From: Enterobacteriaceae bacterium | Lineage (GTDB): Bacteria; Pseudomonadota; Gammaproteobacteria; Enterobacterales; Enterobacteriaceae | Reading direction: 5' to 3' | Assembly: GCA_902363335.1 (NCBI GenBank) | Contig: CABIZV010000004.1 | Coordinates: 62,001-126,000 of the forward strand | DNA: 64,000 nucleotides | In this document: positions 8,295 through 17,675 of the stretch, piece by piece | Layout of the letters: each line of letters opens with the position of its first letter | How positions within the stretch are numbered: the first letter of the stretch is position 1 | The notes under the pieces: model-generated | What the model saw: only the letters and a program-made list of their open reading frames with translations | What the model was told of the DNA's origin: nothing | Database searches by the model: none | Made by a program: the position numbers and the translations under genes

Positions 8295-10271
8295 ATGTCT
8301 GACGACATTTCATTGGATTCGCTTTCGTCAGCAGGCGAACGCGGTGTACTACGTTCCATGCAGGAGGTTGCGATGAGCTCCCAGGAAGCCAGCAAAATGC
8401 TACGCACATACAACATTGCCTGGTGGGGCAATAACTACTACGACGTCAACGAGCTTGGCCACATCAGCGTCTGCCCAGACCCCGATGTCCCCGAAGCCCA
8501 GGTTGACTTAGCCGAGCTGGTTAAGGCCCGTGAAGCGCAGGGGCAGCGCTTGCCTGCGCTATTCTGCTTCCCGCAGATCCTGCAGCATCGCCTGCGCTCG
8601 ATTAACGCGGCGTTCAAACGCGCGCGTGAATCCTATGGCTACAAAGGCGACTATTTCCTGGTTTACCCGATTAAGGTTAACCAACATCGTCGCGTCATTG
8701 AGTCGCTCATCCATTCCGGCGAACCGCTGGGGCTGGAAGCCGGTTCAAAAGCGGAACTGATGGCGGTACTGGCACACGCGGGTATGACCCGTAGCGTGAT
8801 CGTCTGTAACGGCTATAAAGACCGTGAATATATTCGTATGGCGCTGGTGGGCGAGAAGATGGGCCACAAGGTCTATCTGGTCATCGAGAAGATGTCTGAA
8901 ATCGCCATTGTGCTGGAAGAAGCTGAACGCCTGAACGTAGTACCACGCCTCGGCGTACGTGCGCGTCTGGCCTCTCAGGGTTCCGGTAAATGGCAGTCCT
9001 CCGGCGGTGAAAAATCCAAGTTCGGCCTGGCGGCAAACCAGGTGCTGCAACTGGTGGAAATTCTGCGTGAACGTGGTCGTCTGGACAGCATCCAACTGCT
9101 GCACTTCCACCTGGGTTCGCAGATGGCGAACATTCGCGATATCGCCACCGGCGTGCGTGAATCAGCCCGTTTCTACGTTGAACTGCATAAGCTTGGCGTC
9201 AACATTCAGTGCTTTGACGTTGGCGGCGGTTTGGGCGTGGACTATGAAGGCACCCGCTCACAGTCCGACTGCTCCGTGAACTACGGTTTGAACGAGTACG
9301 CCAACAACATCATCTGGGCGATTGGTGATGCCTGTGAAGAGCACGGCCTGCCGCACCCGACGGTGATCACGGAATCCGGTCGTGCAGTTACTGCGCACCA
9401 TACGGTGCTGGTATCTAACATCATTGGCGTTGAGCGTAGCGAACACACCGAAGCCACGCCTCCGGCTGACGATGCGCCGCGCGCGCTGCAAAGCATGTGG
9501 GAAACCTGGCAGGAGATGCACGAGCCGGGCACCCGCCGCTCGCTGCGCGAATGGCTGCACGACAGCCAGATGGATCTGCATGATATTCACGTCGGCTACT
9601 CCTCAGGCACCTTTAGCCTGCATGAGCGCGCGTGGGCAGAGCAGCTGTATCTGAATATGTGTCACGAAGTGCAGAAGCAGCTCGACCCGAGCAACCGTGC
9701 GCACCGTCCGATTATCGACGAGTTGCAGGAGCGCATGGCGGACAAGATTTATGTCAACTTCTCCTTGTTCCAGTCCATGCCGGATGCGTGGGGTATCGAT
9801 CAGCTGTTCCCGGTGATGCCGCTGGAAGGTCTGAATCAGGTGCCAGAGCGTCGCGCGGTGCTGCTGGATATCACCTGTGACTCTGACGGGGCTATCGACC
9901 ATTACGTCGACGGTGACGGCATTGCCACCACCATGCCGATGCCGGAATACGACCCGGAGAACCCGCCGATGCTGGGCTTCTTCATGGTGGGTGCGTATCA
10001 GGAGATTCTGGGCAACATGCACAACCTGTTCGGCGATACCGAAGCGGTTGACGTGTTCGTCTTCCCTGACGGCAGCGTGGAGGTTGAGCTGTCTGATGAA
10101 GGCGATACCGTGGCGGACATGCTGCAATACGTGCAGCTGGACCCGAATACTCTGCTGACACAGTTCCGTGACCAGGTTAAGAACACCGATCTGGACGAGG
10201 CGCTGCAACAGCAGTTCCTGGAAGAGTTTGAGGCTGGGTTATACGGCTATACTTATCTGGAAGACGAGTAA
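8295..10271 (+). CDS. speA: biosynthetic arginine decarboxylase
   Basis: 658 aa from MSDDISLDSLSS, same length as E. coli SpeA. A TTG codon 12 bases upstream is in frame but lacks conservation. It converts arginine to agmatine using pyridoxal phosphate and Mg2+. The alanine racemase-fold N-terminal domain carries the PLP lysine in YPIKVNQHR near residue 127 and the phosphate-binding region DVGGGLGVDYEG near residue 310. The beta-barrel part includes CDSDGAID. A terminator follows, and speB lies 238 bp downstream, giving the two-step agmatine route to putrescine. The yqgB stop is 8 bp upstream. Confidence 0.98.
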   Translation: MSDDISLDSLSSAGERGVLRSMQEVAMSSQEASKMLRTYNIAWWGNNYYDVNELGHISVCPDPDVPEAQVDLAELVKAREAQGQRLPALFCFPQILQHRLRSINAAFKRARESYGYKGDYFLVYPIKVNQHRRVIESLIHSGEPLGLEAGSKAELMAVLAHAGMTRSVIVCNGYKDREYIRMALVGEKMGHKVYLVIEKMSEIAIVLEEAERLNVVPRLGVRARLASQGSGKWQSSGGEKSKFGLAANQVLQLVEILRERGRLDSIQLLHFHLGSQMANIRDIATGVRESARFYVELHKLGVNIQCFDVGGGLGVDYEGTRSQSDCSVNYGLNEYANNIIWAIGDACEEHGLPHPTVITESGRAVTAHHTVLVSNIIGVERSEHTEATPPADDAPRALQSMWETWQEMHEPGTRRSLREWLHDSQMDLHDIHVGYSSGTFSLHERAWAEQLYLNMCHEVQKQLDPSNRAHRPIIDELQERMADKIYVNFSLFQSMPDAWGIDQLFPVMPLEGLNQVPERRAVLLDITCDSDGAIDHYVDGDGIATTMPMPEYDPENPPMLGFFMVGAYQEILGNMHNLFGDTEAVDVFVFPDGSVEVELSDEGDTVADMLQYVQLDPNTLLTQFRDQVKNTDLDEALQQQFLEEFEAGLYGYTYLEDE

Positions 10272-10274
10272 CGC

Positions 10275-10350
10275 GAGATGCCCGGTGGCGCTGCGCTTAC
10301 CGGGCCTACGAAAGTTGGCCGGATAAGGCGAAGCCGCCATCCGGCAGCCG
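10275..10350. repeat. REP-type palindromes after speA
   Basis: Two adjacent palindromic units, GCCCGGTGGCGCTGCGCTTA-CCGGGC and GGCCGGATAAGGCGAAGCCG-CCATCCGGC, lie directly after the speA stop. The second shares the REP core found at four other places in this window. Confidence 0.7.
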
Positions 10351-10439
10351 GGTTCTGCGTAAGGCCCATTTACGGAACTCACTTGAATCCGTACAAATTA
10401 ACGACGATAATCCGTCGCAAATATGCACCTATCTAATCA

Positions 10440-10483
10440 ATCCCTTCCTCGTCGGGCCTAACGACGCGGAGGGGATTTTTTTT
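10440..10483 (+). terminator. intrinsic terminator between speA and speB
   Basis: A long stem with arms TCCCTTCCTCGTCG and CGACGCGGAGGGGA encloses a 7-base loop and is followed by eight T residues. It lies just 27 bp before the speB start, so speB needs its own promoter or read-through. Confidence 0.85.
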
Positions 10484-10509
10484 ACCGTGATTTTATAAGA
10501 GGTTAGCAC

Positions 10510-11430
10510 ATGAGCACCTTGGGTCATCAATACGACAACTCCCTGGTTTCCAACGCATTTGGTTTTCTTCGTCTGCCGATGAACTTCATGCCGTACGATA
10601 GCGATGCGGATTGGGTGATTACCGGCGTCCCGTTTGATATGGCGACCTCCGGTCGTGCTGGCGGTCGTCATGGCCCAGCGGCGATTCGCCAGGTTTCCAC
10701 TAACCTGGCCTGGGAACACAACCGCTTCCCGTGGAACTTCGATATGCGCGAGCGCCTCAACGTGGTGGACTGCGGTGACCTGGTTTACGCTTTCGGCGAT
10801 GCCCGTGAAATGAGCGAAAAGCTGCAGGCGCACGCGGAAAAATTGCTTGCCGCCGGTAAGCGCATGCTCTCTTTCGGTGGTGACCACTTCGTGACCCTGC
10901 CGCTGCTGCGCGCGCACGCAAAACATTTCGGTAAAATGGCGCTGGTGCATTTTGATGCCCACACCGATACCTACGCTAACGGCTGCGAGTTTGACCACGG
11001 CACCATGTTCTTCACCGCGCCGAACGAGGGGCTTATCGACCCGAACCATTCTGTGCAGATTGGTATCCGTACCGAATTCGACAAAGACAATGGTTTCACC
11101 GTGCTGGATGCCGGTCAGGTGAACGATCGTACCGTGGACGATATCATCGCCCAGGTGAAACAGATCGTCGGCGATATGCCGGTTTATCTGACGTTTGATA
11201 TCGACTGCCTGGATCCAGCATTTGCGCCGGGTACCGGTACGCCGGTGATTGGTGGCCTGACGTCTGACCGCGCGATTAAACTGGTTCGCGGTCTGAAAGA
11301 CTTGAACATCGTGGGTATGGACGTGGTGGAAGTTGCACCAGCTTACGATCAGTCTGAGATCACCGCTCTGGCGGCGGCGACGCTGGCGCTGGAAATGCTC
11401 TACATCCAGGCGGCGAAGAAGGGCGAGTAA
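10510..11430 (+). CDS. speB: agmatinase
   Basis: 306 aa, same as E. coli SpeB. It hydrolyses agmatine to putrescine and urea. As a member of the ureohydrolase (arginase) family it binds two Mn2+ ions. The ligand motifs are all visible: GGDHF near residue 124, DAHTDTY near residue 149 and DIDCLDPAFAPGTGTP near residue 230. The ribosome-binding AAGAGG lies 9 bases before the ATG. It follows speA in the same direction, so arginine is turned into putrescine by two neighbouring gene products in the cytoplasm. No anomaly is seen. Confidence 0.97.
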   Translation: MSTLGHQYDNSLVSNAFGFLRLPMNFMPYDSDADWVITGVPFDMATSGRAGGRHGPAAIRQVSTNLAWEHNRFPWNFDMRERLNVVDCGDLVYAFGDAREMSEKLQAHAEKLLAAGKRMLSFGGDHFVTLPLLRAHAKHFGKMALVHFDAHTDTYANGCEFDHGTMFFTAPNEGLIDPNHSVQIGIRTEFDKDNGFTVLDAGQVNDRTVDDIIAQVKQIVGDMPVYLTFDIDCLDPAFAPGTGTPVIGGLTSDRAIKLVRGLKDLNIVGMDVVEVAPAYDQSEITALAAATLALEMLYIQAAKKGE

Positions 11431-11439
11431 GTTTTTTAC

Positions 11440-11610
11440 AGGGGTTCCCGGCGGCGCTGCGCTTGGCCGGGCTACCGATTGGTAGGCCGGATAAGGCGTA
11501 GCCGCCATCCGGCAATGTGCGCTGTTATGCCTGATGGCGCGTAGCTTATCAGGCCTACGGGCGTGTGGTAGCCCGGCCGAGGCGTTTACGCCGATGCCGG
11601 GAAACCCTGC
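11440..11610. repeat. BIME cluster with several REP units
   Basis: At least three palindromic units occupy the gap between speB and the porin gene. One is GGCGGCGCTGCGCTTGGCC. The REP core GGCCGGATAAGGCGTAGCCG follows, with its inverted partner GCGTAGCTTATCAGGCC after it, and a last unit (GCCCGGCC...CCGGG) ends next to the porin stop. The genes converge here, where REP clusters are common. Confidence 0.75.
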
Positions 11611-11616
11611 TCAATA

Positions 11617-12885
11617 TTAAAACGCGTTAAACGGATACTCGACGTAAACGCGTACTTCATTACCGCTCACGTTATAGTCGCTGGCGTTGCTTGACACGCG
11701 CAGCACCGAGTAGCGAACTTTAAACTTCAGATCTTTTGCCACGCCGTCCTGAACCTGGTATTGCACCTGGTTGAACCACTCATGCTCTTTACCGTTACTG
11801 GTTTCTGCCGTCTTGATGTTGTCGCCGCGTACGTAAGCGGTGGTCCAGCTCAGTCCCGGCAAGCCCAGGCCGCCGAAGTCCAGCGCATAGGACGCCTGCC
11901 ATGAACGCTCATCTTCGCCATTAAAATCAGACCAGTAGGAGTTCGCAAGCCAGATGGTGTTGCCGCCATCACCAACGCCGCCCTGATTCTGATAGCTGCC
12001 GTAATGATAGCCAGTGCTGCCGCTACTTTGCTGGTAAGCAATTTTAAAGGTATGAATATCCCAGATATAGCTGGTGGCCAGACTCCAGATGGTGTTGCTG
12101 CGCCCGGTATCCAGCGAGTCTGCGTACTCGCTGTCAAGGCGAGAGTTATAGCCGTTAAAGTCGAAGACCAGCTTCTGTTCAGCCGCCAGCGGCTGCGCGT
12201 AGTTCAGGCCGAGGTACTGCTTATTCAGCACGTCTTCCACGTGGGAGGCGTAGAGCGCGCCGCTCAACTGGTCGTTGAACTGATAGCTAGCGCCGCCAAA
12301 GGTGATGCTTTTCAGGCCGCTGTTGTGGCTGTCGTCGCTTTTACGCTGCTGGTCGGTAAGATAGCCGGCGTTCACATCCAGGCCGGTAATTTCTTTAGAG
12401 TTCAGCATGGCACCGGTGTAGCTTTCGTACAGCATGCGCGATTCGTCGGCGGTGATGATAGGTAGCGCCGGGCGCTGGCTGCCGTAGCTTAATACGGTGT
12501 TAGAGAAGCGCATTTTGGCCGTTGCGCCAAATTTCGCGAGATCGGATTTCGCGCGACCGTCGTTATCCTGGGCAAAGAAATCGATGCCGCCTGCGCCGCT
12601 GTTACCGCGGCCTCCGTCAAGACGCACGGCATACTGTGCAATACCATCTACGCCAAAGCCAATTGGGCCTTGAGTAAAACCTGATTCAAAGGTCGCAATA
12701 ATGCCCTGACCCCATTCGCTTTTATCGTGCAAACCGTCGCGATAATCGCGTTTGATATAAGCGTTGCGTAAAAACAGATCCAGATGGCTATCATCAACAA
12801 ATCCCTGGCTATCAGATTGCTGGCTGGCAAATGCGGGCGCAGAGGCAATAATACTCAAGGCAACTAAGGTTAATTTATTTTTCAC
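11617..12885 (-). CDS. OprD family outer-membrane porin
   Basis: 422 aa. Residues 1-20 form a signal peptide (MKNKLTLVALSIIASAPAFA). The mature part is rich in alternating hydrophobic strands and aromatic residues, as expected for an 18-strand OprD-type barrel, and it ends in Phe after VYVEYPFN, the outer-membrane assembly signal. OprD porins take up small substrates such as amino acids, peptides or aromatic acids. The substrate here cannot be told. K-12 has no such gene between speB and loiP, so it is a lineage-specific insertion at this junction. It is transcribed alone on the minus strand, and no uptake partner lies next to it. Confidence 0.85.
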   Translation of the reverse strand: MKNKLTLVALSIIASAPAFASQQSDSQGFVDDSHLDLFLRNAYIKRDYRDGLHDKSEWGQGIIATFESGFTQGPIGFGVDGIAQYAVRLDGGRGNSGAGGIDFFAQDNDGRAKSDLAKFGATAKMRFSNTVLSYGSQRPALPIITADESRMLYESYTGAMLNSKEITGLDVNAGYLTDQQRKSDDSHNSGLKSITFGGASYQFNDQLSGALYASHVEDVLNKQYLGLNYAQPLAAEQKLVFDFNGYNSRLDSEYADSLDTGRSNTIWSLATSYIWDIHTFKIAYQQSSGSTGYHYGSYQNQGGVGDGGNTIWLANSYWSDFNGEDERSWQASYALDFGGLGLPGLSWTTAYVRGDNIKTAETSNGKEHEWFNQVQYQVQDGVAKDLKFKVRYSVLRVSSNASDYNVSGNEVRVYVEYPFNAF

Positions 12886-13246
12886 GGAGGGAACTTCTCT
12901 ATTTATATAACGGTCGAATTATGTTGTTTCAAATTCGATATTCGCCTGAAAAAATGTCAAAAGCAATCATTCTATGAATAGATGTTTCGCCGTAACGCCG
13001 TTTCAAGGGATGGTAGGCGCCGCGCGGGCTGCGCAGTTATAGACTATTTTAAACTCCGGCAAGTGAGCGGCGGGAAAGAGAAAAAGCAGCGCTTTATATT
13101 AATATGCAGGATAAATGATTGGGCCTCGCGGTGACGGCTTATATATTTCTCTGAGCTTGCATCTGCGTATATTTAACGGTTTGTGCGCTTAAATTATCAA
13201 TTGATGCCGTTTAGCCTGATGAATATTTTTTCTTATTACGGTAGGT
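12886..13246. other. AT-rich gap without a gene
   Basis: About 360 bp between the porin start and the loiP terminator. It holds AT-rich stretches suited to the porin promoter and leader. I see no ORF with family similarity, no tRNA and no known riboswitch. Confidence 0.5.
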
Positions 13247-13268
13247 GAGGGGGCAATATTGCCCCCTC
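13247..13268. terminator. 22-bp perfect palindrome after loiP
   Basis: GAGGGGGCAATATTGCCCCC plus TC is a perfect 22-bp palindrome located 6 bp after the loiP stop. Its GC-rich stem would fold in transcripts of either strand. No clear T run follows, so it may be a weak terminator or a 3'-end stabilising hairpin. Confidence 0.6.
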
Positions 13269-13274
13269 AATGGA

Positions 13275-14033
13275 CTACTTAATTCCGTCCGCGCTCAAAC
13301 GTTCGCGAATGTGCTGCGCGCGTTCTTGTGAACCGGGGTGATCGTCAAACATGGAGCTTTGACGACCATCTTCGAGTTTGGCCAGTTTCTCGAAGCTTGT
13401 CGCAAGACCCGTTGGATTGATGCCGCGCTGGCGCAGCAGATCGTAGGAATAGTCGTCCGCTTCCGCTTCCTGACGCTGGGAGAACTGGGAGTTCACCAGC
13501 TTCTCACCCAGGTCGCCTAGCTGCGACTGGGACAAATTGCCCACGATACCGCCTGCTGATGCCGCTGCCGCGCGCAGGGCGTTGGTGCCCATAGCGACCT
13601 GCATCCCTTTTTTCACATGGCCCAGCGCAACGTGGCCCATTTCGTGGCCGACAACCGCTTCGACTTCATTATCATTCATCGTGTCCATCAGGCCGCTATA
13701 AACGCGAATACAGCCGTTGGCCATGGCAAAGGCGTTAACGTCTTTAGCGACGTAGACTTTATAGTTCACCGGCTGACCATTGATATTGTCGCCGAGCGCG
13801 CCGGCAATCTTATTCAGGCGCTTCACATAGTCGCTGCCAGCGGGGGCAATGGTAGCCTTACTGTCCATATCCTTACAGGCCTGATCGCTTAGGGCAATCA
13901 CCTGCTCATCGCTTAAGGAGAAAGCCTGAAGGGCGCCAGTGCCCGAGTTCATTAAGCCGTTTGAGTCCATGTTCTGACAGCCGCTCAGCAGCAACGTCGC
14001 ACCGAGAGCCAATACCATCGCCCGTTTTTTCAT
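13275..14033 (-). CDS. loiP: outer-membrane zinc metalloprotease LoiP (YggG)
   Basis: 252 aa from MKKRAMVLALG, equal to the E. coli protein. The signal peptide ends in a lipobox (LLSGC, Cys19), so it is a lipoprotein. The M48 peptidase motif HEMGH lies at residues 130-134, with the third zinc ligand region EAEADDYSYDLL later. In E. coli LoiP is an outer-membrane metalloprotease induced at low osmolarity. A 15-residue in-frame upstream extension would bury the signal peptide and is rejected. It stands between the porin and the divergent tktA gene. Confidence 0.95.
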   Translation of the reverse strand: MKKRAMVLALGATLLLSGCQNMDSNGLMNSGTGALQAFSLSDEQVIALSDQACKDMDSKATIAPAGSDYVKRLNKIAGALGDNINGQPVNYKVYVAKDVNAFAMANGCIRVYSGLMDTMNDNEVEAVVGHEMGHVALGHVKKGMQVAMGTNALRAAAASAGGIVGNLSQSQLGDLGEKLVNSQFSQRQEAEADDYSYDLLRQRGINPTGLATSFEKLAKLEDGRQSSMFDDHPGSQERAQHIRERLSADGIK

Positions 14034-14300
14034 GAGATTGCTTCCAAAGTCGTTTATCTGAAAGTGCCCTGGAGTCATATCGCCAGAGTTTTGCTAAGTA
14101 TAAAGAATATCGCGAGTTGCGGGCGAGTGGATTACATCTTGTTAACCTCTGTTCCAGAGATTTCTGAATACGTAAAAGGATGCTCCATGTACATGCTATG
14201 TCGCATAGGTTACATTGTTGGCACTTTTTTCTGGCATTAACCGTAACGTCTGCGCCTCGTGATGTTACGGTAGCCTTCAACAGTCCGAACTGGAGTCAAA

Positions 14301-16292
14301 ATGTCCTCACGTAAAGAGCTTGCTAATGCTATTCGTGCGCTGAGCATGGACGCAGTACAGAAAGCCAAATCCGGTCACCCGGGTGCCCCTATGGGTATGG
14401 CTGACATTGCCGAAGTCCTGTGGCGTGATTTTATGAACCATAACCCACAAAATCCGTCCTGGGCTGACCGTGACCGCTTTGTGCTGTCTAACGGCCACGG
14501 CTCCATGCTGATTTATAGCCTGCTGCACCTCACCGGCTATGACCTGCCGATGTCTGAGCTGAAAAACTTCCGTCAGCTGCACTCTAAAACCCCTGGTCAC
14601 CCGGAAGTGGGTTACACCGCTGGTGTTGAAACTACTACCGGCCCGCTGGGTCAGGGTATTGCTAACGCAGTGGGTATGGCGATTGCAGAGAAAACGCTGG
14701 CGGCGCAGTTTAACCGTCCTGGCCACGACATCGTTGACCACTTCACCTACGCATTCATGGGCGACGGCTGCATGATGGAAGGCATTTCTCACGAAGTGTG
14801 CTCCCTGGCCGGTACCCTGAAGCTGGGTAAACTGATCGCATTCTATGATGACAACGGTATCTCCATCGATGGTCACGTTGAAGGCTGGTTCACCGATGAC
14901 ACCGCGAAGCGTTTTGAAGCCTACAACTGGCACGTTATCCGCGGTATCGACGGTCACGATGCAGACGCTATCAAACGTGCGGTAGAAGAAGCCCGTGCGG
15001 TTACCGATAAGCCATCCCTGCTGATGTGCAAAACCGTGATTGGTTTTGGTTCACCGAACAAGCAAGGTACTCACGACTCCCACGGTGCGCCGCTGGGTGA
15101 AGAAGAAGTTGCGCTGACCCGTAAAGCGCTGGGCTGGAACTACGGTCCATTCGAAATCCCGGCTGACATTTATGCCCAGTGGGATGCGAAAGCCGCAGGC
15201 CAGGCGAAAGAAGCAAGCTGGAACGAGAAGTTTGCTGCCTACGCGAAAGCCTTCCCGCAGGAAGCCGCTGAATTCACCCGCCGTATGAAAGGTGACATGC
15301 CAGCCGATTTCGATGCAAAAGCTAACGAAATCATTGCTAAGCTGCAGGCTAACCCGGCTAAAATCGCCAGCCGTAAAGCGTCGCAGAACGCGATTGAAGC
15401 ATTCGGCCCTCTGCTGCCAGAATTCCTCGGCGGTTCCGCTGACCTCGCACCTTCTAACCTGACTATCTGGTCTGGTTCGAAATCGATTAACGAAGACACC
15501 GCCGGTAACTATATCCATTACGGCGTGCGTGAATTCGGTATGACCGCGATTGCCAACGGTATTTCGCTGCACGGCGGTTTCCTGCCGTACACCTCAACCT
15601 TCCTGATGTTCGTTGAATATGCTCGTAACGCGGTGCGTATGGCAGCGCTGATGAAGAAACGTCAGGTGATGGTCTACACCCACGACTCCATTGGTCTGGG
15701 CGAAGATGGCCCAACTCACCAGCCGGTAGAGCAGATTGCTTCTCTGCGCGTGACGCCGAACATGAGCACATGGCGCCCATGTGACCAGGTTGAATCCGCT
15801 ATCGCCTGGAAATATGGCGTTGAGCGTCAGGACGGCCCAACCGCTCTGATCCTCTCCCGTCAGAACCTGGCACAGCAGGAACGTACCGAAGAGCAGCTGG
15901 CTAACGTCGCTCGCGGCGGCTACGTGCTGAAAGATTGCGCAGGTCAGCCTGAGCTTATCTTCATCGCCACCGGTTCCGAAGTTGAGCTGGCGGTTGCTGC
16001 TTATGAAAAACTGACTGCTGAAGGCGTGAAAGCGCGCGTGGTTTCCATGCCGTCTACCGACGCATTCGACAAGCAGGACGAGGCTTACCGTGAATCCGTA
16101 CTGCCGAAAGCGGTATCCGCTCGCGTGGCAGTGGAAGCGGCTATCGCTGACTACTGGTACAAATACGTGGGCTTGAACGGCGCTATCGTTGGCATGACCA
16201 CCTTTGGTGAGTCTGCACCGGCTGAGCAGCTGTTCGAAGAGTTTGGCTTCACCGTTGAAAACGTGGTCGCGAAAGCGAAAGCGCTGCTGTAG
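14301..16292 (+). CDS. tktA: transketolase 1
   Basis: 663 aa, the E. coli TktA length. This thiamine diphosphate enzyme moves two-carbon units between sugar phosphates in the non-oxidative pentose phosphate pathway. Visible are the start MSSRKELANAIR, the substrate-binding GHPGAPMGMAD, the ThDP motif beginning GDGCMMEG near residue 154, and the second-domain DSIGLGEDGPTHQPVEQ near residue 469. Adjacent epd, pgk and fbaA genes give a sugar-phosphate neighbourhood. A terminator follows 18 bp after the stop. Confidence 0.98.
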   Translation: MSSRKELANAIRALSMDAVQKAKSGHPGAPMGMADIAEVLWRDFMNHNPQNPSWADRDRFVLSNGHGSMLIYSLLHLTGYDLPMSELKNFRQLHSKTPGHPEVGYTAGVETTTGPLGQGIANAVGMAIAEKTLAAQFNRPGHDIVDHFTYAFMGDGCMMEGISHEVCSLAGTLKLGKLIAFYDDNGISIDGHVEGWFTDDTAKRFEAYNWHVIRGIDGHDADAIKRAVEEARAVTDKPSLLMCKTVIGFGSPNKQGTHDSHGAPLGEEEVALTRKALGWNYGPFEIPADIYAQWDAKAAGQAKEASWNEKFAAYAKAFPQEAAEFTRRMKGDMPADFDAKANEIIAKLQANPAKIASRKASQNAIEAFGPLLPEFLGGSADLAPSNLTIWSGSKSINEDTAGNYIHYGVREFGMTAIANGISLHGGFLPYTSTFLMFVEYARNAVRMAALMKKRQVMVYTHDSIGLGEDGPTHQPVEQIASLRVTPNMSTWRPCDQVESAIAWKYGVERQDGPTALILSRQNLAQQERTEEQLANVARGGYVLKDCAGQPELIFIATGSEVELAVAAYEKLTAEGVKARVVSMPSTDAFDKQDEAYRESVLPKAVSARVAVEAAIADYWYKYVGLNGAIVGMTTFGESAPAEQLFEEFGFTVENVVAKAKALL

Positions 16293-16310
16293 TTTCTATT
16301 ACAGTGGAAA

Positions 16311-16339
16311 ACGGGTCGCTCAGGCGGCCCGTTTTTTTT
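16311..16339 (+). terminator. intrinsic terminator of tktA
   Basis: ACGGGTCGC-TCAG-GCGGCCCGT forms a stem followed by eight T residues. It separates tktA from the convergent ECF operon. Confidence 0.92.
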
Positions 16340-16341
16340 GC

Positions 16342-16998
16342 CTACGCCTGGGGGCTAAGTTGACCCTTTTCCAGGCGCACCACGCGGGAAAAGTGGCGTT
16401 GGGTAAAGTCATTATCATGGCTGATAGCGATCACGCTGGTGTGGCGCTTGCGACAAACATCAAGCCAGTTTTCAAAGACCTCTAGCCAATGAGTATCAAA
16501 ATCCCGACTCGGTTCATCGAGCATTACAATCGCGGGGGCCATGGCCTCAAGGCTTGCAACGGCGACCATGCGGCGCTGTGCGGTATGCAGATCCAGCGGA
16601 TGTGCATCGGCAACGTCCGTTAATTGGCATAATTGCAGGGCTGCTGCGGTGCGTTGCGCAATTTCTGCGGCGGGTAGCTTTTGCAGCCGCAGGCCAAAGG
16701 CCACTTCCTCGGCTACCTTGCTATGAAAAATCTGATTTTCGGCTTCCTGAAACAGCACGCCTATCCTTGTTGCGCGTTGGCGGTTTTTCAGTTGCGCAAT
16801 GGGCTTTTTGTCTAGTGTTATCGTACCGGAGGAGGGCGATAAAAGCCCCGCCATCACTCTCAGCAGCGTGGATTTCCCCGCGCCGTTATTACCGGTGAGC
16901 GCAAGCCACTCTCCCGCATTGAGTTGCAGTGAAATCTCGCGCAGGCATGTATCAGACGCACCCGGCCAGTGAAAACTCACCTCATTTAAGATCAGCAT
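16342..16998 (-). CDS. ECF transporter ATPase, degenerate signature motif
   Basis: 218 aa ABC ATPase. Walker A is GNNGAGKST near residue 36, the Q-loop is FQEAENQ, Walker B is IVMLDEPSRD and the switch His is in AISHDND. The family signature, normally LSGGQ, is replaced by the unusual LDLHTAQRR, so one of the two ATP sites of the heterodimer may be inactive. It is the last gene of the operon and overlaps the other ATPase gene by 7 bases. With that ATPase, the EcfT-like and the S-type proteins it would power uptake of a micronutrient. The substrate is unknown. Confidence 0.85.
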   Translation of the reverse strand: MLILNEVSFHWPGASDTCLREISLQLNAGEWLALTGNNGAGKSTLLRVMAGLLSPSSGTITLDKKPIAQLKNRQRATRIGVLFQEAENQIFHSKVAEEVAFGLRLQKLPAAEIAQRTAAALQLCQLTDVADAHPLDLHTAQRRMVAVASLEAMAPAIVMLDEPSRDFDTHWLEVFENWLDVCRKRHTSVIAISHDNDFTQRHFSRVVRLEKGQLSPQA

Positions 16999-17675
16999 AA
17001 CGACGTTAAACCTCCCTCATCCAACTGCCATGCTTGCTGGCAATATGCGCGAAAAGGCCAGTGAAGACGCTCGAACAAAATAACCAGCGATTGCTGTTCT
17101 TGCGACCAGTGTTGCAGGCGACTCAGGAGAAGGGCGGTGGCCTGCGCGGTGAGGCGACTGAATGCTTCATCCAGTATTAAGATTTTGGGTTGCATGGCGA
17201 GCGCGCTGGCAATCACCAGGCGTTGGGTTTCACCGCCGGAGAGCGTGCCCGGATGGCGATGACGCAGCGGCTGGCACTCTGTTAGCGTAAGCGCGTTATC
17301 AATTCGTCGCAGAATCTCCTGCTCAGGCAGACAGAGGTTTTCCGGGCCAAAGGCCACTTCTTCTTCCACGCTGAAGGTGCAGCCAGAAAGTTGCAGGTAT
17401 GGCGATTGCTGCACAAGCTGAATAGTTTGTGACTGCTCGACCAGCGATAGCTGGCCAATTGGAACACCCAACAGGCTGCCGGTGCCCGCCATTTCCCCGG
17501 GAAGAAAATCGGGATACCATCCTGCCATTAACTGCGCCAGCGTGCTCTTACCGCTACCGTTATCACCAAAGATGGCTACCATTCCTGGAGTAGCGCTGTG
17601 AAAATCGATACCGGCAGAGGGGCGCGTTGCGTGGGTCGGAAGGTAGCGAAACTGCTCTAACGTAACCATATCCAC
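16992..17675 (-). CDS. ECF transporter ATPase, canonical
   Basis: 227 aa ABC ATPase with Walker A GDNGSGKST near residue 36, the Q-loop LVQQSPYLQLSG, the signature LSGGETQR, Walker B ILILDEAF and a degenerate switch region with no clear switch His. It overlaps the upstream T-component gene by 19 bases and the downstream ATPase by 7 bases, so the three are translationally coupled. It is the intact half of a likely asymmetric ATPase pair in an energy-coupling factor (ECF) importer. The family is clear; the transported compound is not. Confidence 0.85.
   Translation of the reverse strand: MDMVTLEQFRYLPTHATRPSAGIDFHSATPGMVAIFGDNGSGKSTLAQLMAGWYPDFLPGEMAGTGSLLGVPIGQLSLVEQSQTIQLVQQSPYLQLSGCTFSVEEEVAFGPENLCLPEQEILRRIDNALTLTECQPLRHRHPGTLSGGETQRLVIASALAMQPKILILDEAFSRLTAQATALLLSRLQHWSQEQQSLVILFERLHWPFRAYCQQAWQLDEGGLTSLC

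Noticed and set aside
10429..11508. 359-codon open frame on the minus strand across speB
   Set aside because: It is an antisense shadow of speB with no recognisable protein features.
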